Assembly (NCBI GenBank): GCA_030916925.1
Contig: JAUPVU010000086.1
Coordinates: forward strand, 1-5,970
DNA from: Patescibacteria group bacterium
GTDB lineage: Bacteria > Patescibacteriota > WWE3 > 2-01-FULL-39-13
Length of the DNA stretch: 5,970 nt
Direction: 5' to 3'
This document shows positions 1-5,970 of this stretch, one piece after another. The notes beneath the pieces were generated by a model. The model made no database searches. It saw only the letters and a program-made list of their open reading frames with translations, and was not told where the DNA came from. How positions within the stretch are numbered: the stretch's first letter is position 1; each line of letters opens with the position of its first letter. A program made the translations under genes and the position numbers.

Positions 1-3000
1 ACATCCTGTAAATTCATGGACCCGATTGTTAGCTTAGATCCTGGTGCAACTAAGTCGCCTTCTGCAACGATTACTTCATCCATAGCATCAAGTGTGTATG
101 TTTCTACTAATTTATCTTTGCCAGTGGACTCAACGACGATAGTATTATTTCCATCATCTTTTTCGAATCTAACTTTCCCTGACAGGCTTGAGATAATTGC
201 TTTTCTCTTTGGTTTTCTAACCTCAAAGATTTCCTCAACTCTTGGCAAACCTTGAGTAATATTTTGAGCAGCAATTCCACCTTTATGGAAAACATTCATT
301 GTTAGCTGTGTTCCAGGTTCTCCAATAGATTGTGCGGCAATAATTCCGACTGCGACTCCATTTTTAACGACTTCGTTTTCGGATAAATTTATTCCATAAC
401 ATTTTGCACAAACTCCGTGATAGGTAGCACAATGGAATGGAGATCTAATTGTATATTCCGATACATCTAAATCGAGCATTAAATCCGCAGCTTCTTTCGT
501 AATTAGCTCGCCTTTCTTTACAATAACTTTATTTCCAGCCTTTATATCGTTTAGGGTATATCTTCCAATTCCCCTTTTGTGCCATGGTGTTAAAGGAGTG
601 TCTTCACCCTTAACAATGGTTCTACCTTGAGTAGCACCACAGTCGTCTTGTCTTACTAGTACATCTTGCGCAACGTTGACTAACCTTCTGGTTAAGTAAC
701 CTGCATCAGCAGTACCAAGACCTTTATCCATGTAACTTTTTCTTGTTCCTCTACCAGTCAAGAAATAGTCAAAACTTGAAAGACCATTTGAGTAATTTCC
801 TAAAACAGGAATATTAATAATTTTTCCTTTTGGATCGGCAATCAAACCTTTAATAGCAGAGATTTGTCTCATCTGAACTGGTGAAGCTTTACCTGCACCG
901 GCAGATATAACAATGCTAACAGGGTTCTCTTTGTCCATATGGCTCAAGATTGTATTATCAAAGTGATTGATAAATTCGCCCCATACCTTTAGTGACAGAG
1001 TTTCCATTTCTGATTCAGTTATAAATCCCATATGTAAGTTCTGTTCGATTTGAGATATTTCTTCATCCGCTTTTGCTCTAACTTCGTCGATATCAGTTGG
1101 CCTTACGCAGTCAAAAATTGATAATGAAATACCGGATTTTGTGGAATATTTAAAACCAGCCATCTTCATATCATCGATAAGTTCGATAGTGGCTTCGATT
1201 CCGGACTTTTCCATCGTTTGTTTGATAAGATCTTTAACTTTGGATTTTGATAAAGGATAGTTAACATAACCGATTTCTTTTGGAACTGATCGGTTAAAAA
1301 TAACCCTTCCTATGGAAGTTTCTATTAAGTGTCCATCTTTATCCATAACCTTAACTAACTGTCTTAGTTTGATTACATTTGATCCATACGCACGATGCAT
1401 TTCTTGAAAGTCAGAAAATACAGTTTTTGGCATTGCGATTCTTTCGTCAATACTTGTGAAGTAATAAAGTCCTAAAACCATTTCATGTGATGGAATAGTA
1501 ACAACAGATCCATCTGCAGGTTTTAATAAGTTATTCGTAGATAGCATTAATTCAATTGCTTCTTCTACTGCTTCATCTGACAATGGTAGATGAACTGCCA
1601 TTTGGTCTCCGTCGAAGTCAGCATTAAATCCTGAACAAACGACTGGATGTAATTGAATTGCTTTATTATCTGTTAATTTTGGATAGAAAGCTTGAATGCT
1701 TAATCTATGTAAAGTAGGAGCTCTATTTAATAAAACAGGCCTCTTAGCAACTAAACCTTCTAATATAGAATAAACTTCTGGTGTTTTTTCCTCTAAGATA
1801 TATTTTGCAGTCTTCATGTTTGGAGCTAATCCACGTGACATAATTTCTCTAATCAGGAATGGTCGGAATAATTCCAATGCCATCTCAGTTGGTAGTCCAC
1901 ACTCATTCATTTTTAAGTGAGGTCCAGAAACAATAACAGCTCTTCCTGAATAATCGACTCTTTTACCAAGAAGATTAGCTCTGAAGTGTCCTTGTTTTCC
2001 TTTTATTGCATCGGCGATTGACCTGTATGTTTTTCTATCTCTTGTTCTAGTTTTTCGGACCTTTGATGAATCAAATAATGCATCAACAGCCTCTTGCAGC
2101 ATTCTTTTTTCGTTTCTGACAATAATATCTGGTGCTCCTAATTCTAATAACCTTCTTAATCTATTATTTCTGTTAATTATTCTTCTATATAAATCGTTTA
2201 AGTCGGATGTAGCAAATCTACCACCTTCTAATTGAACCATTGGTCTTAAATCAGGAGGTATAACAGGAAGAGTATCAACAATCATTGATTTTGGATCTAC
2301 TCCACCCTTTAAAAAGTTATCTACTACTTTTAATCTTTTTCTAATTTTGTCGGCTTTAGTTGATTTTGCGTCTTCTAAATCAGCATGTAATTCTTCACTT
2401 AATTTTTTAACGTCAACCTTGGCTAAGATTTTCTGCATTGCTTCAGCACCAATTGAAACTTCACAAAATTCATCTAAATATTCTTCTAAATGTATGACTT
2501 CTTTATCAGTCATAACTGTGTATAGCTCAACTTCTTGTAATTTCTTTTCGATTTTTCTGACTTCTAATTCTGCTCTTTCGACAATGGTTTGCTCTTGTGA
2601 CAATAAGTCTTTAGATTTTGATTTCGCTTTTGCTCTAATTTCTTCCGCTTTAGTCTTTAATTTTTCGTCCCACTTGGATTCTGTTTGTTTAGATAAAGAT
2701 TTTATTTTGTCTTCTGCCTCAGTCAATAAAGCTTTTGCATCAGCATCTAATTGAATCTTCGCTTCTTCTCTAGCTTTTATAATTCTGTCTGGAAAAGATT
2801 TATTTAATTCTTTTTTAGCATCAAAATCAATTTCGGTAACAATGAATGAAGAAAAATAAATAACAAGTTCTAAACTTCTAGGTGGAAGTCCTAACACTGC
2901 AGCCATTACAGATGGAATATTTTTGAAAAACCATACGTGAGCGACTGGCGATGATAAATGGATGTGACCCATTCTTTCTCTTCTAACTTTTGAGGTGGTT

Positions 3001-3254
3001 ACCTGAACTCCGCATCTGTCGCAAACAACACCTTTGAATCTTACTCTTTTGTATTTACCACATGCACATTCGTAATCTTTAACAGGTCCAAAAATTTTCT
3101 CGCAAAATAAACCATCTTTTTCAGGTTTGAAAGTTCTATAGTTTATAGTTTCTGGTTTTGTGACCTCACCATACGACCAATTCAAAATTTCATCTGAACT
3201 CGCAAGTGATATCTTTAGTGCATCTAAATTTCTAAGTCTGTTAAGATCTATCAT
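1..3254 (-). CDS. rpoC: DNA-directed RNA polymerase subunit beta' (RpoC), 3'-truncated by window edge
   Basis: Catalytic beta' subunit of RNA polymerase, partner of the upstream beta subunit. I translated the frame from ATG at 3254 to the window edge without meeting a stop: 1,084 full residues plus two bases. The start is chosen because [19 protein letters not shown] aligns with the normal RpoC N-terminus and no ATG lies just upstream in frame. In order: [15 protein letters not shown] (26-40); zinc-binding domain with Cys63, 65, 78, 81; a long charged helical insertion (about 146-245); [20 protein letters not shown] lid/rudder region; switch 2 [15 protein letters not shown] (418-432); [16 protein letters not shown]; catalytic NADFDGDQM (544-552) with the three Mg-binding Asp546, 548, 550; F-loop segment (784-804); bridge helix (about 826-862); second zinc site Cys872, 942, 949, 952; [10 protein letters not shown] and trigger loop (985-993); [18 protein letters not shown]; start of the following beta-barrel-like region, ending at GSMNLQDV. 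There is no SI3 insertion in the trigger loop. The C-terminal part of the protein lies outside. Several near-invariant catalytic-centre residues are changed (see findings), yet metal and zinc ligands are intact, so it is probably functional. Confidence 0.98.
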   Translation of the reverse strand, partial: MIDLNRLRNLDALKISLASSDEILNWSYGEVTKPETINYRTFKPEKDGLFCEKIFGPVKDYECACGKYKRVRFKGVVCDRCGVQVTTSKVRRERMGHIHLSSPVAHVWFFKNIPSVMAAVLGLPPRSLELVIYFSSFIVTEIDFDAKKELNKSFPDRIIKAREEAKIQLDADAKALLTEAEDKIKSLSKQTESKWDEKLKTKAEEIRAKAKSKSKDLLSQEQTIVERAELEVRKIEKKLQEVELYTVMTDKEVIHLEEYLDEFCEVSIGAEAMQKILAKVDVKKLSEELHADLEDAKSTKADKIRKRLKVVDNFLKGGVDPKSMIVDTLPVIPPDLRPMVQLEGGRFATSDLNDLYRRIINRNNRLRRLLELGAPDIIVRNEKRMLQEAVDALFDSSKVRKTRTRDRKTYRSIADAIKGKQGHFRANLLGKRVDYSGRAVIVSGPHLKMNECGLPTEMALELFRPFLIREIMSRGLAPNMKTAKYILEEKTPEVYSILEGLVAKRPVLLNRAPTLHRLSIQAFYPKLTDNKAIQLHPVVCSGFNADFDGDQMAVHLPLSDEAVEEAIELMLSTNNLLKPADGSVVTIPSHEMVLGLYYFTSIDERIAMPKTVFSDFQEMHRAYGSNVIKLRQLVKVMDKDGHLIETSIGRVIFNRSVPKEIGYVNYPLSKSKVKDLIKQTMEKSGIEATIELIDDMKMAGFKYSTKSGISLSIFDCVRPTDIDEVRAKADEEISQIEQNLHMGFITESEMETLSLKVWGEFINHFDNTILSHMDKENPVSIVISAGAGKASPVQMRQISAIKGLIADPKGKIINIPVLGNYSNGLSSFDYFLTGRGTRKSYMDKGLGTADAGYLTRRLVNVAQDVLVRQDDCGATQGRTIVKGEDTPLTPWHKRGIGRYTLNDIKAGNKVIVKKGELITKEAADLMLDLDVSEYTIRSPFHCATYHGVCAKCYGINLSENEVVKNGVAVGIIAAQSIGEPGTQLTMNVFHKGGIAAQNITQGLPRVEEIFEVRKPKRKAIISSLSGKVRFEKDDGNNTIVVESTGKDKLVETYTLDAMDEVIVAEGDLVAPGSKLTIGSMNLQD
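225..323 (-). other. RpoC trigger loop region, divergent sequence (within rpoC)
   Basis: Residues about 978-1010 begin with GEPGTQLTM and end with [10 protein letters not shown], both standard flanks of the bacterial trigger loop. The loop core is TMNVFHKGG in place of the usual TMRTFHTGG. The catalytic His (E. coli His936) is kept as His990, but the neighbouring Arg933 position is Asn987 and Thr934 is Val988. There is no SI3-type insertion. The trigger loop folds over the incoming NTP during catalysis. Confidence 0.92.
669..779 (-). other. RpoC bridge helix, divergent sequence (within rpoC)
   Basis: Residues about 826-862 align with E. coli beta' 768-804. The C-terminal half GYLTRRLV is intact and anchors the alignment without gaps. 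The central part reads [18 protein letters not shown] where the common bacterial sequence is GARKGLADTALKTANSGY. Arg780, Lys781, Asp785, Leu788, Thr790 and Ala791 (E. coli numbering) are kept, while Thr786 becomes Lys, Ala787 becomes Gly, Lys789 becomes Gly and Gly782 becomes Ser. The bridge helix spans the cleft next to the active site and bends during translocation. Confidence 0.9.
1599..1625 (-). other. RpoC catalytic Mg-binding loop NADFDGDQM (within rpoC)
   Basis: Residues 544-552 of RpoC give the absolutely conserved double-psi beta-barrel motif of multisubunit RNA polymerases. Asp546, Asp548 and Asp550 correspond to E. coli beta' Asp460, 462 and 464, which hold the catalytic magnesium. 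The motif is perfect, which argues that this is an active polymerase despite changes elsewhere in the active centre. Confidence 0.97.
2520..2819 (-). other. RpoC charged coiled-coil insertion (within rpoC)
   Basis: Residues about 146-245 of RpoC are almost entirely Lys, Glu, Ala, Asp, Leu and Ile with helix-favouring spacing (for example [20 protein letters not shown] and [19 protein letters not shown]), predicting one or two long helices forming a hairpin. They sit between the strand ending FIVTEIDF and the conserved [12 protein letters not shown]...GAEAMQKIL segment. In E. coli the corresponding gap is only about a dozen residues, so roughly 95 residues are inserted. From knowledge of the family, Actinobacteria such as Mycobacterium carry a similar charged helical insertion at this place (ending likewise just before a GAEAIQ/GAESIQ motif), so this is a lineage-specific insertion type rather than a fused foreign domain. 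The function here is unknown. Confidence 0.75.
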
Positions 3255-3267
3255 ATTTTGTAATAAA
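3255..3267 (-). other. rpoB-rpoC intergenic spacer without Shine-Dalgarno motif
   Basis: Thirteen bases separate the rpoB TAG (3268-3270) from the rpoC ATG (3252-3254). On the coding strand the spacer reads TTTATTACAAAAT; neither it nor the preceding last codons of rpoB contains a GGAG- or AGGA-like purine run at the usual distance. The short gap suggests a shared transcript, with rpoC translated by re-initiation of ribosomes that finish rpoB or by an SD-independent, A/U-rich start. No terminator hairpin or promoter can fit here. The absence of the motif is seen directly; the mode of initiation is inference. Confidence 0.7.
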
Positions 3268-5970
3268 CTATATTTCTGTTGAAAGGTCTGATTCGATTGC
3301 GGGCTCTTCTGCAGCTGCTACATCTGCGGCGATTCCACCATCATGATTGATAGGTGTTATGGCTAAACAAAGACCATTTAACTGTCTAACTAATAACTTA
3401 AATGATTCAGGAACTTGTGATTCTGGTATTGGCAATCCCTTAATAATTGATTGAAATGCCATATATCTACCTTTGATATCGTCTGATTTAATAGTTAACA
3501 TTTCGTGAAGCATGCTATCTGCTCCATATGCTTCAAGTGCCCAGACTTCCATTTCTCCAAATCTCTGTCCACCAAATTGAGCTTTACCACCTAATGGTTG
3601 TTGAGTTATTAATGAGTATGGACCAGTTGATCTAGCATGAATCTTTTCTTCAGCCATATGATGTAATTTATAAATATAAATCGCACCTACTGTAACTTCT
3701 TGGTCAAAGTACTCGCCAGTACGACCATCAATAAGTTTGATTTTCCCAGATTCTGGTAAACCTGCGGCTACTAATTCTTTTTGAATCGATTCAGTTGAAA
3801 CTTTCTTAAATGGAGGAATGGCATACTTTGTATTTTTAACAATTCCGGCCCAACCTAAGTGAGCTTCTAAAACATTACCAATGTTCATTCTTCCTAAAAT
3901 TGAAACAGGTGAGACAACCACATCAACCGCTGTTCCGTCTTCCATATGTGGCATATCTGCCTCTGGCATGATTCTTGCAATAACTCCTTTTTGTCCGTGT
4001 CGGTTGGATAATTTATCTCCTACTGAAATTCTTCTAAATTCGGCGACTTTAACATTTACTTCTCTAATGACACCTTTTGCCATTTGCTCTTTATCTTTTG
4101 GAGTTAGGATTTTTACATCGATTACAACTCCGCTTCTTCCATGAGGAACTCTAAGTGAGTTATCTTTTACATCTTGTACTCTTTCTCCGAATACTGCTCT
4201 TAACAATCTTTCTTCAGCTGATAATTCTGATTGTCCTTTTGGAGCAATTTTTCCTACTAAAATATCCTGAGATTTAACTTGTGAACCAATAACAACAATT
4301 CCATCTGATCCTAAATTTCTTAAAGAAGCCTCTGCTACATTTGGAATATCAGCAGTTAATTCTTCTGGACCAAGTTTTGTCTCCATTACTTGGACAGTGT
4401 AGTCAGAAATATTAATTGAAGATAATAAATCTTCCTTTAGTACTCTATCTGAAAGAATAAATGCATCTTCAAAGTTAAAACCTTCATAGCTCATAACAGC
4501 GACTTTTAAGTTTGTTCCAAGTGCTAATTCACCGTCTTGAGAAGATGGACCCTCCGCTAATAAATCACCTTTTTTAACTTTGTCTCCGTTTTTAACAACG
4601 CATACCTGTGTATAACATGAATCCATGTTGGATTGAGAGAATGTTACTAAATTATATTCATGTTTTGTTCCTGATTTTGTACCTTTTAAGATAATTTTAT
4701 TTGCATCTGCGTATTCGATAATTCCATCTTCTTCTGCTCTCATCGTTAATCCGGCATTATCTGCAATAAATTGCTCGTTACCTGTACCGACAATTGGAGC
4801 TTGTGGCCTTGCTAATGGAACTGCCTGAGATGACTGCTGTGCAGCGATCAATGCTCTAGCAACATCATTATTAGCGATGAAAGGAATCAATGCTGTTGAA
4901 ACTCCTAATATTTGTTGAGAGGAAACTTCGATGAAATGTGCATCTTTAGTATTTCCGTTAAAAAATTTGACACCTTTTCTCATTGGTGACTTTTCTGCTG
5001 CAATGTATCCTTTGTCATCAATGTCTATATCTCCACCAATAATATTGTAATTTGGTTCATCGTAAGCTGCTAAATATTCGAATTCATCCGTAACTCTAAC
5101 TTTTCCATTTTTTTCAACTGCAAGTCTTGCATATGGAGTTTCTAAGAATCCATATTTATTTACACGTGCATATAAACCCATGTATGTAACAAGTCCGATG
5201 TTTGGTCCTTCAGGACTACGAATAACGTCGATTTTTCCATAATGAGTTGGGTGAGCATCTCTAACATCATAGCTAGCTCTCTCTCTGGTTAATCCACCTT
5301 TACCCATAACGCTAAGTCTTCTCTTGTGATCCAAAGATTCGAGTGGGTTAAATTCTCCTAATAATTGTGATAATTGACCTGAAGATAAGTAAGAAATTAT
5401 TCTTGCTGAAACAGGTTTAGGTGAAATCAATACAGATGGATCTGGAAGTTTTTCTCTTGGTTGTAATGCCATTTTTTCTCTAGCCAGTCTTTCTAATTGA
5501 TAAAAACCATATCTGATTTCTGATTGTAATAATTCTCCAACTGATCGAATCCTTCGATTTGCAAGACTATCTATATCATCCATCTCGTAACCTGGCTCCT
5601 GTCTGTACATATGAGCTAGGTACTTAATTATTTCTACTAAATCAGTCTTTTGTAATACCCAGTATCTTTCTTCATTAGGAATTTCTCCACCTAATTTCAT
5701 GTTTAATTTAAATCTACCAACATCGCCTAGGTTATATCTCTTAATATTGAAGAATAAATTATCTACCAAAGCCTTAGCAGCATCGATTATTAATGGCTCG
5801 CCTGGTCTGACTCTTTTATAAATTTCTAAAACGGCTTCGTTATAATTTGAGCTTGGATCTTTTTCTAATGTCTTTCCAATAACTGCATCTAACAACTCCC
5901 TTGGAAGATCTTTAAATGCATTCATTATTTCTTCGTTGGTTTCTAATCCAAAAATTCTAAGTAAAGTAGT
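3268..5970 (-). CDS. rpoB: DNA-directed RNA polymerase subunit beta (RpoB), 5'-truncated by window edge
   Basis: Beta subunit of the multisubunit RNA polymerase, which with beta' forms the catalytic cleft of transcription. The reading frame stays open to the right edge, so the first ATG (5925) is internal: the 15 codons before it encode [11 protein letters not shown], the usual segment ahead of the beta lobe. Visible are 900 residues of a protein usually about 1,100-1,200 long; roughly the first 200 are missing. In order (counted from the right edge): [12 protein letters not shown] (48-59), [16 protein letters not shown] (131-146), Rif cluster I with [13 protein letters not shown] (208-220), [11 protein letters not shown] and SPEGPNIGL (236-260), [13 protein letters not shown] (362-374), [13 protein letters not shown] (497-509), [24 protein letters not shown] in the expected place, [12 protein letters not shown] with both catalytic-region lysines (651-662), [14 protein letters not shown], then [12 protein letters not shown] and the [24 protein letters not shown] block (from about 776). 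It ends in TAG after a short acidic alanine-rich tail. No large enterobacterial-type insertion is seen. Odd substitutions in the rifampicin pocket and link region are listed as findings. Family assignment is certain. Confidence 0.98.
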   Translation of the reverse strand, partial: TTLLRIFGLETNEEIMNAFKDLPRELLDAVIGKTLEKDPSSNYNEAVLEIYKRVRPGEPLIIDAAKALVDNLFFNIKRYNLGDVGRFKLNMKLGGEIPNEERYWVLQKTDLVEIIKYLAHMYRQEPGYEMDDIDSLANRRIRSVGELLQSEIRYGFYQLERLAREKMALQPREKLPDPSVLISPKPVSARIISYLSSGQLSQLLGEFNPLESLDHKRRLSVMGKGGLTRERASYDVRDAHPTHYGKIDVIRSPEGPNIGLVTYMGLYARVNKYGFLETPYARLAVEKNGKVRVTDEFEYLAAYDEPNYNIIGGDIDIDDKGYIAAEKSPMRKGVKFFNGNTKDAHFIEVSSQQILGVSTALIPFIANNDVARALIAAQQSSQAVPLARPQAPIVGTGNEQFIADNAGLTMRAEEDGIIEYADANKIILKGTKSGTKHEYNLVTFSQSNMDSCYTQVCVVKNGDKVKKGDLLAEGPSSQDGELALGTNLKVAVMSYEGFNFEDAFILSDRVLKEDLLSSINISDYTVQVMETKLGPEELTADIPNVAEASLRNLGSDGIVVIGSQVKSQDILVGKIAPKGQSELSAEERLLRAVFGERVQDVKDNSLRVPHGRSGVVIDVKILTPKDKEQMAKGVIREVNVKVAEFRRISVGDKLSNRHGQKGVIARIMPEADMPHMEDGTAVDVVVSPVSILGRMNIGNVLEAHLGWAGIVKNTKYAIPPFKKVSTESIQKELVAAGLPESGKIKLIDGRTGEYFDQEVTVGAIYIYKLHHMAEEKIHARSTGPYSLITQQPLGGKAQFGGQRFGEMEVWALEAYGADSMLHEMLTIKSDDIKGRYMAFQSIIKGLPIPESQVPESFKLLVRQLNGLCLAITPINHDGGIAADVAAAEEPAIESDLSTEI

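Noticed and set aside
16..255. 79-residue open frame on the plus strand
   Set aside because: Antisense shadow of the rpoC region just after the trigger loop; no ribosome binding site or family resemblance.
107..295. 62-residue open frame on the minus strand in another frame
   Set aside because: Overlaps rpoC out of frame; rpoC is unambiguous here through the trigger loop and [10 protein letters not shown].
2347..2754. 135-residue open frame on the plus strand
   Set aside because: It lies fully antisense to the rpoC coiled-coil region. Its Ser/Phe/Leu-rich translation is what the reverse complement of Lys/Glu/Ala-rich codons gives, and it has no recognisable domain.
1..3254. RpoC as a decayed or inactive paralogue because of its many catalytic-centre substitutions
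   Set aside because: All Mg-binding aspartates and all eight zinc cysteines are intact, the frame is open throughout, and it sits in the normal rpoB-rpoC arrangement.
3881..4144. 87-residue open frame on the plus strand
   Set aside because: Antisense shadow of the highly conserved rpo[13 protein letters not shown] region; no independent coding evidence.
5923..5925. ATG taken as the true start of rpoB, giving an 885-residue protein
   Set aside because: The frame continues open upstream to the window edge and encodes conserved beta sequence ([11 protein letters not shown]), and the N-terminal roughly 200 residues of the family would be missing. The gene is cut by the window, not shortened.
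1..5970. Alternative genetic code (TGA as Gly or Trp), suspected from the candidate-phylum-like sequence
   Set aside because: No in-frame TGA was met in either gene, Trp positions are TGG, and conserved Gly positions use GGN codons. The sequence is consistent with the standard code.
1..5970. Mobile element, CRISPR, intein or intron within the polymerase genes
   Set aside because: Both frames are continuous, conserved motifs follow each other at expected spacing, and no direct or inverted repeat arrays were noticed. The only extra segment, the RpoC coiled coil, lacks intein or nuclease motifs.

Overview
This window is a central slice of a bacterial RNA polymerase operon. All of it is read from the minus strand, in the order rpoB then rpoC. 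Both genes run off the window: rpoB loses its 5' end at the right edge (position 5970) and rpoC loses its 3' end at the left edge (position 1). Only the rpoB stop, a 13-base intergenic gap and the rpoC start lie inside. I see no other gene, RNA, mobile element, repeat array or CRISPR, and no non-coding stretch longer than those 13 bases.

Region by region: bases 3268-5970 (minus) encode the last 900 residues of the beta subunit, from the end of the N-terminal lobe through the rifampicin-pocket regions, the fork/link region, the flap, the catalytic lysine region and the C-terminal clamp segment. Bases 1-3254 (minus) encode the first 1084 residues of beta', from the N-terminal zinc-binding domain through the catalytic NADFDGDQM loop, the bridge helix and the trigger loop, breaking off shortly after the trigger loop. 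Together the two proteins make the polymerase active centre. The rpoB-rpoC order and near-abutting spacing suggest co-transcription and probably coupled translation.

Organism: the DNA is A+T-rich with A/T-ending codons and predominantly AGA arginine codons. The subunits are clearly bacterial: no archaeal-type split, no chloroplast rpoC1/rpoC2 split, and none of the large enterobacterial insertions. TGA is never used as a sense codon in about 1,980 codons, tryptophan is always TGG where I read it, and rpoB ends in TAG, so there is no sign of a recoded genetic code. The compact architecture and divergent sequence would fit a deep-branching lineage such as the Candidate Phyla Radiation (Patescibacteria), but this is inference and the window does not prove it.

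There is no new multi-gene system here. The interesting part is the polymerase itself. Several positions in the catalytic centre that are nearly invariant in the bacterial enzymes I know are changed: the bridge helix, the trigger-loop arginine, the beta' SGARGS/F-loop segment, the beta link segment NMQRQ, and the rifampicin pocket. The metal-binding aspartates, zinc cysteines and catalytic lysines are intact, so the enzyme looks functional but remodelled around the incoming nucleotide.
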